From positions 868,001-932,000 of the forward strand of contig JAGYIE010000001.1 in assembly GCA_018402765.1 (NCBI GenBank): a stretch of 64,000 nucleotides of DNA. Reading direction: 5' to 3'. Numbering within the stretch: position 1 is the first letter of the stretch; each line of letters opens with the position of its first letter. The notes under the pieces are model-generated. The model saw only the letters and a list, made by a program, of their open reading frames with translations, was not told the DNA's origin and did not search any database. The position numbers and the translations under genes are program-made. Source of the DNA: Vicingaceae bacterium. Its GTDB lineage: Bacteria; Bacteroidota; Bacteroidia; Flavobacteriales_E; Vicingaceae. Of the stretch, positions 1 to 7,810 are shown piece after piece.

Positions 1-911
1 AAAACATCTGCTTTTTGACGAATAGCTTGAGATAAAAGAAAGCTACCTGAGCCACCACAAAGCGCAACACTGCTTATTTCTGACGTTGTTGGTTTAGTAA
101 AACGAATAGCGTCAGTTTTAAAAACTTCTTTTAATTGATATAGAAATTGCATCGTTTCAATTGGATTCTCGTACTCTCCAATTGCGCCACTGCCAAGGTC
201 CTGATTAATATTTTCTATGCTAATACATTCGTATGCAACCTCCTCATAAGGATGAGCAGTTTTCAAAGCTGCCAAAATTTTTGACTCATCAACAGACGAA
301 TAAATTACCTCTAATTTCACCTCTTCTTCTTCGTGCCTTTTCCCTTTTTCTCCTACTACGGGATTTGCAGCCGTTCCCGCTTTGAATGAACCTATACCGT
401 TCGTTTCAAAAGCGCATTCACTGTAATTTCCAATATTTCCTGCTCCTGCAAGAAACAAAGCATCTTTAACCACAGCAGCATGACCTAAGGGAATGTAAGT
501 AAACAATTTTCTTAGGTAGTTTTTTTTAGGTGAAAGCACTTTCACATTGGTTAAACCTAAAACCTCAGCTATTTTAAAATTAACGCCACCTTTTACATGA
601 TCAATATTGGTATGCATAGCATAAATAGCAATATCATTTTTAATGGCTTTAATTATAGCCCTTTCAATATAATTATTGCCGGTTAACCCTTTCAATCCTT
701 TAAATACTATTGGATGGTGCGCTATTATTAAATTACATCCTTTGGATATTGCCTCATCGATTACATCCTCCGTGCTATCTAATGTTAGTAAAGCACCGTT
801 CGCATCCCAATTCGAATCGCCTACAATTAATCGAGCGTTATCGTAACTTTCTTGAAAGCCCGGATTAGCAAACTCTTCTAAAATGGCAATTACTTCTTTT
901 ATTTGTATCAT
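1..911 (-). CDS. Nif3-like dinuclear metal center protein (3' end outside window)
   Basis: The minus strand is open from an ATG at 909-911 to the window edge, giving 303 codons without a stop. The protein starts MIQIKEVIAILEEF and carries the metal-site motifs of the Nif3/YbgI family: IIAHHPIVFKGLKGLTG near residues 59-75 and YAMHTNIDHVKGGVN near residue 100. A conserved CGGSGS motif lies near the cut end. Family members in Bacteroidota are about 365 aa, so roughly 60 residues, including the last His/Glu metal ligands, are missing here. Members form hexameric toroids with two metal ions per subunit; the physiological role is poorly defined (GTP cyclohydrolase type 1-like has been proposed). 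It is divergent from lpxK. Identity is confident from the motifs; function is not. Confidence 0.9.
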   Translation of the reverse strand, partial: MIQIKEVIAILEEFANPGFQESYDNARLIVGDSNWDANGALLTLDSTEDVIDEAISKGCNLIIAHHPIVFKGLKGLTGNNYIERAIIKAIKNDIAIYAMHTNIDHVKGGVNFKIAEVLGLTNVKVLSPKKNYLRKLFTYIPLGHAAVVKDALFLAGAGNIGNYSECAFETNGIGSFKAGTAANPVVGEKGKRHEEEEVKLEVIYSSVDESKILAALKTAHPYEEVAYECISIENINQDLGSGAIGEYENPIETMQFLYQLKEVFKTDAIRFTKPTTSEISSVALCGGSGSFLLSQAIRQKADV

Positions 912-953
912 TTCTTTCTTATTGATTCTATTTTATTCAGCCCTTTTAATTAT

Positions 954-961
954 TAAATTTG
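954..961 (+). promoter_or_regulatory. Candidate -7 box TAAATTTG for lpxK
   Basis: The sequence matches the Bacteroidota -7 consensus TAnnTTTG. It lies 23 nt before the TTG start at 985 and downstream of the ATG at 883, so it argues for the later start. No well-placed -33 TTG is obvious. Confidence 0.4.
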
Positions 962-984
962 TAAAAAAAACAAACAAATCCAAG

Positions 985-2079
985 TTGATTAAATTTCTAA
1001 AGCTTTTCCTTTTTCCCTTTTCAATAGCCTATTGGATTATAACAAGTATTAGAAACAAGCTTTTTGATATCAACATACTCTCCACCACTTCTTTTTCTAT
1101 TCCGATCATATCTGTTGGAAATTTAAGTACCGGTGGCACAGGAAAATCTCCCCACATCGAGTATCTCGTCTCAAAGTTATCGGATAAATACAAAATAGCA
1201 ACTTTAAGTAGAGGATATAAAAGAAAAACAAAAGGATTTATTTTGGCAAAATCTAAACATACTGCGAATGACGTAGGAGATGAACCACTTCAATTCAAAA
1301 CAAAATTCCCAAATTTAACAGTAGCAGTAGATGCTGATCGTGTAAATGGGTTATCCTCTTTGCTAAAACAAGAAGCTAATTTGGATATGATTTTATTGGA
1401 TGATGCCTACCAGCATAGAAAAATAGACCGTTCAATAAATATTCTTTTGACAGAATACTCAAACCCATTCTATAAGGACCATATTCTTCCTGTTGGAAAT
1501 CTCAGAGAGTCAAGATCAGGATTCAATAGAGCCAACGTTATTATCGTAACTAAAAGTCCAATTGTTTTATCTCCTTTGGATATACGTCGAGTAAAAGCTG
1601 AAATAAAGCCCAAACCATACCAAAAGATATATTTCTCCTACATTAAATATGGAAAGCCTTTAGCACATACAGAAGCTGCAAAATCTTTAGGGGAAATAAA
1701 TCTATCAGACTTTGCTATAACCGTAATTAGTGGCATTGCAAATCCAGAAGGATTAAAATTTTATGTAAATCGGTATGCTAAAGAAATGAACAGTTTAACT
1801 TTCGCTGATCATCATGCATTTTCTCAAAAAGACGTTGATAAGATCAATAAAAAGTTCGACGATTTAATTTCACAGAAAAAAATAATTATCACAACGGAAA
1901 AAGACTCAATGCGATTAGACAAATTGGCATACAAACATTTACCTATATTTTATATACCTATAAAAATAAAGTTTCATCTAACCGATGGGGAAGAGTTAAT
2001 AGATCAAATTACAGACTATGTTACAGCAAATTCAAACAACAGCCAAATATATACAAAGCAAATTAGCAAACACTCCTAA
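985..2079 (+). CDS. lpxK: Tetraacyldisaccharide 4'-kinase
   Basis: LpxK phosphorylates the 4' position of the lipid A disaccharide precursor at the inner membrane. The N-terminus has the membrane-anchoring hydrophobic stretch FLKLFLFPFSIAYWI, followed by the P-loop GNLSTGGTGKSP at residues 45-56 and the conserved LDDAYQHRKI motif. A longer reading from an ATG at 883 (398 aa) exists. I chose TTG at 985 (364 aa) because family proteins begin at about this point, the longer form overlaps the divergent Nif3 gene by 29 nt, and a TAAATTTG box lies between the two starts. The 3' end overlaps the nucleoside phosphorylase gene by 62 nt in another frame, suggesting one transcript. Function is confident; the start is moderately supported. 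Confidence 0.92.
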   Translation: MIKFLKLFLFPFSIAYWIITSIRNKLFDINILSTTSFSIPIISVGNLSTGGTGKSPHIEYLVSKLSDKYKIATLSRGYKRKTKGFILAKSKHTANDVGDEPLQFKTKFPNLTVAVDADRVNGLSSLLKQEANLDMILLDDAYQHRKIDRSINILLTEYSNPFYKDHILPVGNLRESRSGFNRANVIIVTKSPIVLSPLDIRRVKAEIKPKPYQKIYFSYIKYGKPLAHTEAAKSLGEINLSDFAITVISGIANPEGLKFYVNRYAKEMNSLTFADHHAFSQKDVDKINKKFDDLISQKKIIITTEKDSMRLDKLAYKHLPIFYIPIKIKFHLTDGEELIDQITDYVTANSNNSQIYTKQISKHS

Positions 2080-2842
2080 AGTTGCCATTATTCTAGGCTC
2101 AGGACTAGGCGATTTTGAGAAAGAAATCGACGATTTAATTTCAATACCATATACCGATATTCCAAATTTCCCAGAAAGCAGCGTTGAAGGCCACAAAGGT
2201 CATTTGTTAATTGGAAAAGTGAATGGAATAGATATGATAGCATTACAAGGGCGATTCCATTATTATGAAGGCCATAATCTGCAAGAAACAACTTTTCCTG
2301 TTCGAGTATTTAAAGCTTTAGGAGTTTCAAATCTTTTATTGTCAAATGCCAGCGGAGGTTTAAACCCTGAGCAGTCAATTGGTGACCTTATGGTTATTAA
2401 TGACCATATTCATCTCTTTCCAGATAATCCACTAAGAGGTATCAATATCGATGAACTCGGACCTCGATTTCCCGATATGAGCGAACCTTACAGCCTAGAA
2501 TTTATTAATTGGGCTAAGGATATAAACAAAAAACACAATCTTTCGTTAAAATATGGTGTTTATGCCGGTGTTCAAGGACCTACCTATGAAACCAAAGCAG
2601 AGTACAAATACCTGAGAATAATTGGAGCAGATGCTGTAGGTATGTCTACTACATCGGAAACTATTGTAGCAGTGCACAGCGGAATGAAAGTTTTTGGAGT
2701 CTCGATTATATCAGATTTAGGAGTTGAAGGAAAAATAGTCGAAATTAGTCATGAAGAAGTGCAAGAAATTGCAAAACAAGCAGGACCAAAAATGAATATT
2801 TTGTTTAAAGAATTAATAACCCGAATAGGTCATGAAAAGTAA
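2018..2842 (+). CDS. Purine nucleoside phosphorylase (PNP-I, trimeric family)
   Basis: This enzyme cleaves purine nucleosides with phosphate to base and ribose-1-phosphate in the cytoplasmic salvage pathway. At 274 aa it has the family length. Visible motifs are the phosphate loop GSGLGD (27-32), LQGRFHYYEGH (76-86), NASGG (110-114) and the base-site QGPTYET (186-192), with E191 matching Glu201 of human PNP and M209 matching Met219. The position matching human Asn243, a determinant of 6-oxopurine preference, is aspartate here (D233, in SIISDLG). That raises the possibility of broader base specificity. The gene begins inside lpxK and its end overlaps the following secreted-protein gene by 11 nt, so the three are probably co-transcribed. 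The symbol (punA or deoD-like) is uncertain. Confidence 0.93.
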   Translation: MLQQIQTTAKYIQSKLANTPKVAIILGSGLGDFEKEIDDLISIPYTDIPNFPESSVEGHKGHLLIGKVNGIDMIALQGRFHYYEGHNLQETTFPVRVFKALGVSNLLLSNASGGLNPEQSIGDLMVINDHIHLFPDNPLRGINIDELGPRFPDMSEPYSLEFINWAKDINKKHNLSLKYGVYAGVQGPTYETKAEYKYLRIIGADAVGMSTTSETIVAVHSGMKVFGVSIISDLGVEGKIVEISHEEVQEIAKQAGPKMNILFKELITRIGHEK

Positions 2843-4196
2843 AATACTAATTATGCTTATCACAATACAAAGTATTGTTTTAGCACAAACAAGCTCTAAT
2901 GTAAGTGTATTATCTAATTGGAAAGCAAATAGCCTCCTTAATGATAATTCTTTCAATACCTACAATGAAATATGGGGTTATGCTCAAAACGGCAGAGAAT
3001 ATGCAATTATTGGCTCAATACTCGGTGTTCACTTTGTTGATATTACATCTCCAAGCAGTCCTGTGGAGGTTGATTTTGAGCAGGGAGCTGAATTTGGATC
3101 ATTTATAATTCATAGAGATTACCACAATTATGGTCAGTATTTATATGCGGTCTGTGATCAAGGCAATGGGAGTACATTGCAGATTTTTGATATGAGCTTT
3201 TTACCTGACTCGGTTCACAAGGTTTATGACTCCAACAATCTTTTTACAAATTCACATAACATATTTATAGATACCACATCAGCACGACTATATGTTTGTT
3301 ATGCAAGAAAAATAGGGAGCTCACTAAACAGTAATGTAGCTGTGTATAGCCTAGCCAATCCGACTAGCCCTTCGTTCATAGGTACCATAAATCAGCGAGC
3401 TCATGATGTATTCGTACAAGGCGATACGGTGTATCTAAATAATGAAGGTAGAGGTCAATATTTCTATGATGCAAGAAATATTAACAATCCTGTTTTATTA
3501 GGTCTTTTAGGTAACTATCCTGACAAAGGATATAATCATAGCGGCTGGTTAGACGATGACGGCAAGCACTATTATTTCGCAGATGAAACGCATGGAATGC
3601 AAATGAAGTCTGTAGATGTCAGTAACTTTAACAACCTTCAAGTATTGGACGTATTTGGAGCAAATTATTCAAATACCTCTATTGCACATAATCTAATCTC
3701 AAAGGGAGATTTTTTGTATGTAAGCCACTATTATGATGGCTTGAGAATATACAATACTTCCGATCCTTCAAACGTAACAGTTGCCGGATTTTACGACACC
3801 TATTTAGGTCCAGATGCAGCAAGTTTCAAAGGCATGTGGGGAGTTTATCCGTTTCTACCATCAGGAAATGTTATTGCTTCAGATATGCAAGAAGGGCTTT
3901 TTGTATTTGATGTTAGTTTGATTACGACAGGAATTCGTTCAAATAAGCTTTTCGAAAAAATAGCTATTTTTCCAAACCCCATTCAAAACACAATACATAT
4001 TACTAATCCTGATCAATTGACTTTAGAAGGCTATCAAGTAATCGATTTACAAGGACGTATTGTAGATTCAGGTAGCCTTAGCTTTGGGCAAGATCAAATT
4101 GAATTAAATAAAGAAATTGGTGAAGGAATATATCTTTTGAAGTTATTTAATCAAAAGGAATCTACTCGTATAAAAATAGTTAAAAGCGGAAGATAG
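2832..4196 (+). CDS. Choice-of-anchor B family secreted protein with T9SS sorting tail
   Basis: A 454-aa protein with a signal peptide (ILIMLITIQSIVLAQ, cleavage near residue 19). The central part, about 30-365, has the choice-of-anchor B / LVIVD pattern: YNEIWGYAQNGREYAIIGS, repeated VHFVDITSPSSP and IYNTSDPSNV motifs, and RAHDVF/HNLISKGDFLYVSHY segments, which suggest a beta-propeller. The last 80 residues form a type A T9SS sorting domain with IFPNP, a GRIVDSG turn and EGIYLLKLF near the end. It is therefore predicted to cross the outer membrane through T9SS and be attached or released. The specific function is unknown. The start overlaps the end of the PNP gene by 11 nt. Codon use and base composition resemble the neighbours. 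Confidence 0.88.
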   Translation: MKSKILIMLITIQSIVLAQTSSNVSVLSNWKANSLLNDNSFNTYNEIWGYAQNGREYAIIGSILGVHFVDITSPSSPVEVDFEQGAEFGSFIIHRDYHNYGQYLYAVCDQGNGSTLQIFDMSFLPDSVHKVYDSNNLFTNSHNIFIDTTSARLYVCYARKIGSSLNSNVAVYSLANPTSPSFIGTINQRAHDVFVQGDTVYLNNEGRGQYFYDARNINNPVLLGLLGNYPDKGYNHSGWLDDDGKHYYFADETHGMQMKSVDVSNFNNLQVLDVFGANYSNTSIAHNLISKGDFLYVSHYYDGLRIYNTSDPSNVTVAGFYDTYLGPDAASFKGMWGVYPFLPSGNVIASDMQEGLFVFDVSLITTGIRSNKLFEKIAIFPNPIQNTIHITNPDQLTLEGYQVIDLQGRIVDSGSLSFGQDQIELNKEIGEGIYLLKLFNQKESTRIKIVKSGR

Positions 4197-4233
4197 CGAT
4201 GTATTCATTGTCTATATAAGCTTAAAATTTTAC

Positions 4234-4241
4234 TAATTTTG
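4234..4241 (+). promoter_or_regulatory. Candidate -7 box TAATTTTG for gatB
   Basis: It matches TAnnTTTG and ends only 6 nt before the ATG at 4248. A TTG at 4208-4210 lies 23 nt upstream and could be the -33 element. If used, the mRNA would be nearly leaderless. Confidence 0.55.
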
Positions 4242-4247
4242 AGCGCA

Positions 4248-5708
4248 ATGAAAAATGAATCAATTTACGATAAGTACGAAGCAGTTATTGGACTAGAGGT
4301 GCATGCTCAGTTAATGACTGATAGCAAAATGTATTGCGCGGACTCTACAGAATTTGGACTTGCTCCGAATTCGAATATTAGTCCAATATCCTTAGGTCAT
4401 CCCGGCACCCTACCTACATTTAATACCAGAGCCATGGAGTTTGGAGTAAAAATTGGCTTAGCTTGTGGCTGCAAAATTACTTACGAAAATCAGTTTGCTC
4501 GGAAGAATTATTTCTATGCCGATTTACCAAAAGGATATCAAATCACGCAAGACAAAACACCAATCTGCACAGGCGGGCACATAATGATTAAGGATGATGA
4601 GGGTAATCCTAAAAAAATTGGACTTACCCGTATCCATATGGAAGAAGATTCAGGAAAATCGAATCATGATATGGATCCATTCAAAACATTAATTGACCTA
4701 AACAGAGCAGGAGTTCCTCTACTTGAAATTGTAAGCGAGCCTGATCTAAGAACGCCTCAAGAAGCATATAATTATCTAACCGAAGTTCGTCAGTTAGTTC
4801 GTTACTTAGAAATATGTGATGGAAACATGGAAGAAGGTAGCATGCGTTGTGATGCCAACGTTTCTGTGAGATTGAAAGGTTCTAAAGAATTTGGACAACG
4901 AACAGAAACAAAAAACCTTAACTCTATCCGTAATGTATTTCGTGCGATTAGTTATGAAATAAAGAGACAGGTAGAAGCTATAGAAGCAGGAGAAAAAATC
5001 ACACAACAAACGATGAATTTTGATGCTGTTTCAGGAAAGACTTCTGTTATGAGAAGTAAAGAAATGGCTCACGATTACCGTTATTTTCCAGAGCCTGATT
5101 TGCAAGCAGTTTTCGTTGAACAAGGCTACATAGAAGATGTAAAACGCATGCTTCCTAAGTTACCTGCTGAACTAATCGAAAAGTATACAAAAGAATTATC
5201 CTTATCAACCTACGATGCAGAATTAATAACTGAAGATAAAGCTATTGCACTGTATTATGAAGATATTATTCAGCATACTAAAAATTACAAGGGAGCAGCA
5301 AATTGGCTAATGGGAAGTATAAAATCCTATTTAAATGAAAATGCACTCACAATCGATCATTTCAAAGTGCCTGCTGAAAAAATAGCAGGACTGATTGATT
5401 TAATAGACTCCAATAAAATCAACAATTCTATCGCCGCTCAAAAAGTTTTTCCTGAAATGGTAAAAACTCCTGAACTATCAGCTAAAGAAATTGCTAAAAA
5501 CAATAACTGGATTCAAGATTCCGATTCCACTTCATTAGAAGGTTTTATTCAAGAAGCCATTTCTAAATATCCCGATAAAGTAGCTGCATATAAAGCTGGG
5601 AATAAAAACCTCTTAGGGTTATTTATGGGGGAAGTGATGAAAATATCGAAAGGGAAAGCAGATCCTAAAATTTCAAATCAATTGCTTAAGGAAGCACTAG
5701 AAAAATAA
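4248..5708 (+). CDS. gatB: Asp-tRNA(Asn)/Glu-tRNA(Gln) amidotransferase subunit B
   Basis: GatB is the kinase/tRNA-binding subunit of the GatCAB complex. It activates misacylated Glu-tRNA(Gln) or Asp-tRNA(Asn) so that ammonia from GatA can amidate it. The 486-aa product starts with the family motif VIGLEVHAQL and has FARKNYFYADLPKGYQI, the IHMEEDSGKS segment, DLNRAGVPLLEIVSEPDL and EGSMRCDANVSV. The C-terminal GatB/YqeY tail ends the protein (KADPKISNQLLKEALE). A TTG codon three codons upstream also reads in frame, but it overlaps the TAATTTTG promoter box, so ATG 4248 is preferred. gatA and gatC are not in the window. It is followed 4 nt later by the TlpA-like gene. Confidence 0.97.
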   Translation: MKNESIYDKYEAVIGLEVHAQLMTDSKMYCADSTEFGLAPNSNISPISLGHPGTLPTFNTRAMEFGVKIGLACGCKITYENQFARKNYFYADLPKGYQITQDKTPICTGGHIMIKDDEGNPKKIGLTRIHMEEDSGKSNHDMDPFKTLIDLNRAGVPLLEIVSEPDLRTPQEAYNYLTEVRQLVRYLEICDGNMEEGSMRCDANVSVRLKGSKEFGQRTETKNLNSIRNVFRAISYEIKRQVEAIEAGEKITQQTMNFDAVSGKTSVMRSKEMAHDYRYFPEPDLQAVFVEQGYIEDVKRMLPKLPAELIEKYTKELSLSTYDAELITEDKAIALYYEDIIQHTKNYKGAANWLMGSIKSYLNENALTIDHFKVPAEKIAGLIDLIDSNKINNSIAAQKVFPEMVKTPELSAKEIAKNNNWIQDSDSTSLEGFIQEAISKYPDKVAAYKAGNKNLLGLFMGEVMKISKGKADPKISNQLLKEALEK

Positions 5709-5712
5709 TACT

Positions 5713-6816
5713 ATGAAATATATTCTATTAGCGATATCAACACTTGCAGTTCTTTCGTCTTGTAATCAGGGAAGTAAGGAAGAAAAAGACATCTCCGCAA
5801 CTATTCAAAATTACAATCAACCACAAGTTATTTTAGAACTACTTTCAGAAGGTAAAATTATTCCTATTGATACCTCAACGGTAGATCCTCAAGGTAACTT
5901 TTCATTCGATGGCAGTATTAAAGAGAAATCATTCTACAGATTAAATTTCAGCAACCAAGGTTTTGTATTTTTTATCAGCTCTCCAGAAGAAAAGCTTTCT
6001 ATTAACTTAGATGCGAATAATTATAGAGAATATAGTATTTCTGGATCAAAAGATGCCGAGGTATTAAAATCATTTAATGATGGAATGTTGACCTACTTCA
6101 ATTTTCAAGATAGCCTTAATAAGGCTTTTAGCCCTTATCAAACTCATCCTAAAAAGGATTCGATTATAGTTGAATTTAGAAATAAATTCCAAAATTCAGA
6201 AGACCAAAAACAAAAATTTATAAAAGAATTTATTGACGAAAACACTGATAGTTATGCCTCTATGGCAATTGCAGAGCAGTTAGATAAGGACAATGCAACA
6301 GATTACTACATCAAAGTGAAGAATGCACTAGAAAGTAAATATTCAGATAATCCTACATATAGAATTTTTGCAGAACGTGTTATAGGCTTTACTAAACTAG
6401 CAGTTGGTCAACCTATACCTGATATCGTTTTGCCAAATCCTACAGGCAGAAAAGTCGCTTTATCTTCATTAAGAGGACAGTATGTTTTAGTTGATTTTTG
6501 GGCTTCTTGGTGTAAGCCTTGCCGAATAGAAAACCCAAACATTGTAGCTGAATACAATAAATTCCAATCTCAGGGCTTTACAGTATTCGGGGTTTCTCTT
6601 GACAGGGAAAAAGACGCATGGACAAGTGCGATAGCTGCAGATAATTTAAATTGGGAGCATGTTAGTGATTTAAGTTTCTGGAACTCTTCTGTTGTTCCTC
6701 AATTTGGCATTGAAGGAATTCCTTTTTCAATACTAGTTGATAAAGAAGGCAAAATAGTCGCGAAAAATTTACGTGGACCTGCATTAGGTCGTAAATTAGA
6801 AGAAATTTTTAACTAA
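5713..6816 (+). CDS. TlpA-family thioredoxin-like lipoprotein with DUF4369 N-terminal domain
   Basis: A 367-aa lipoprotein: the signal peptide ends in the lipobox LSSC with Cys17 as the lipidation site. Residues 25-120 fit the DUF4369 beta domain often found ahead of TlpA-like domains in Bacteroidota. Residues 125-225 are helical and charged. Residues 231-367 form an AhpC/TSA-Redoxin fold beginning VGQPIPDIVLPNPTG, with the redox motif WASWCKPC (Cys267 and Cys270) and the cis-Pro region GIEGIPFSIL. It is likely a membrane-anchored disulfide reductase or thiol-disulfide exchange protein acting in the periplasm; the substrate is unknown. It lies 4 nt after gatB and 6 nt before lpxH, so it is probably co-transcribed with them. 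Confidence 0.9.
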   Translation: MKYILLAISTLAVLSSCNQGSKEEKDISATIQNYNQPQVILELLSEGKIIPIDTSTVDPQGNFSFDGSIKEKSFYRLNFSNQGFVFFISSPEEKLSINLDANNYREYSISGSKDAEVLKSFNDGMLTYFNFQDSLNKAFSPYQTHPKKDSIIVEFRNKFQNSEDQKQKFIKEFIDENTDSYASMAIAEQLDKDNATDYYIKVKNALESKYSDNPTYRIFAERVIGFTKLAVGQPIPDIVLPNPTGRKVALSSLRGQYVLVDFWASWCKPCRIENPNIVAEYNKFQSQGFTVFGVSLDREKDAWTSAIAADNLNWEHVSDLSFWNSSVVPQFGIEGIPFSILVDKEGKIVAKNLRGPALGRKLEEIFN

Positions 6817-6822
6817 CGTTTA

Positions 6823-7614
6823 GTGAATTCGTCTATTCCATTAGCTGCCGGCAAAAAACTATATTTCGCCTCTGACTTCCATTTGGGTGCCCCAAATGCT
6901 GACGAAAGTCTTAAACGAGAAAAATTAATCGTTAAATGGCTAGATGAAATAAAAAAAGACGCTCAAGAAATTTTCTTGGTTGGTGATTTATTTGACTTTT
7001 GGTTTGAATACAAATACAGCGTACCTAAAGGTTTTGTGAGGCTCCAAGGAAAAATGGCTGAGATAGTTGATAGCGGCATTCCAATTACCATCTTCATAGG
7101 CAACCATGATATGTGGATGTTTGATTACCTCCCAAAAGAAATTGGCGTAACGCTGTATAGAGAGCCAATTAGAAGAACCATTAATGGCAAAGAATTTCTT
7201 ATTGGTCATGGAGATGGATTAGGCCCTGGAGACCATGGATATAAATTTATAAAGAAGGTATTTGCAAACCCTTTCTGTCAATGGCTTTTCGCTAGGATTC
7301 ATCCAAACTTAGGAATTGGCATGGCTAATTTTTGGTCGCAGAAAAGTAGAAATGCAAACCGGGAAACAGATGAAATATACCTCGGTAAAGAGAATGAATG
7401 GTTAGCAATCTACAGCGACGAATACCTTAAAAAAGAACATATCGATTATTTCATTTTTGGCCATAGGCACTTGCCTCTTGATCTTAAAGTTGGAGATAAT
7501 AGCAGATACATCAATCTAGGAGAATGGATAAACTTCAACTCATATGGTGTTTTTGATGGCAATCAATTTGAACTGAAATCATATGGTGAGCCAAAAAAGG
7601 CTATCCGCCAATAA
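6823..7614 (+). CDS. lpxH: UDP-2,3-diacylglucosamine diphosphatase (LpxH-type metallophosphoesterase)
   Basis: LpxH hydrolyses UDP-2,3-diacylglucosamine to lipid X and UMP in lipid A synthesis. The 263-aa product shows all the metal-site blocks of a calcineurin-like phosphoesterase: SDFHLG (D18, H20), GDLFDFW (D55), GNHD (N94-D96), GHGDG (H129) and the LpxH-type GHRHLP (H214, H216). The start is GTG at 6823, the first in-frame start after the TlpA-like gene, 6 nt downstream of its stop. Together with lpxK it gives two lipid A genes within 6 kb, not in the same transcript block. A small minus-strand ORF overlaps its last 14 nt. Confidence 0.93.
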   Translation: MNSSIPLAAGKKLYFASDFHLGAPNADESLKREKLIVKWLDEIKKDAQEIFLVGDLFDFWFEYKYSVPKGFVRLQGKMAEIVDSGIPITIFIGNHDMWMFDYLPKEIGVTLYREPIRRTINGKEFLIGHGDGLGPGDHGYKFIKKVFANPFCQWLFARIHPNLGIGMANFWSQKSRNANRETDEIYLGKENEWLAIYSDEYLKKEHIDYFIFGHRHLPLDLKVGDNSRYINLGEWINFNSYGVFDGNQFELKSYGEPKKAIRQ

Positions 7615-7729
7615 AATCCAAGTAATTTTCTTGAGAAATTACCTCAAATATAGCCGAAGAATAATTTTCCGTCCATGCTCTAGGAGCCTTTACTTTTTTC
7701 GTCGGTCTCCATTTAAATTGACACTCCAT
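7601..7729 (-). CDS. Possible small protein, 42 aa, unknown
   Basis: An ORF on the minus strand from ATG 7727-7729 to TAG 7601-7603 encodes 42 residues, starting MECQFKWRPTKKVKAPRAW and ending YLDFIGG. I do not recognise a family. Support comes from a good TATCTTTG promoter box that ends 10 nt upstream of the ATG, a spacing seen before real genes in this window. Its 3' end overlaps the end of lpxH. There is no signal peptide or membrane segment; the first half is basic and the second half acidic. It could be a chance ORF, as 42 codons is not statistically compelling. Confidence 0.35.
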   Translation of the reverse strand: MECQFKWRPTKKVKAPRAWTENYSSAIFEVISQENYLDFIGG

Positions 7730-7739
7730 CAATTTACTT

Positions 7740-7747
7740 CAAAGATA
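7740..7747 (-). promoter_or_regulatory. Candidate -7 box TATCTTTG for the 42-aa ORF
   Basis: Reading on the minus strand, TATCTTTG matches TAnnTTTG exactly and ends 10 nt before the ATG at 7729. No clear -33 element was found at the usual spacing. Confidence 0.4.
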
Positions 7748-7770
7748 CGTCATCATATATCCAAATGAAA

Positions 7771-7784
7771 AATTAACGTTAATT
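7771..7784. repeat. Perfect 14-bp palindrome AATTAACGTTAATT
   Basis: The two halves AATTAAC and GTTAATT are exact reverse complements with no spacer. It lies between the end of gapA and the promoter box of the 42-aa ORF, about 24 nt upstream of the box on the minus strand. An operator site is possible; it is too short and T/A rich to act as a terminator. Confidence 0.4.
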
Positions 7785-7810
7785 CGTTGAACAGAATGAA
7801 AAAATTTAAA

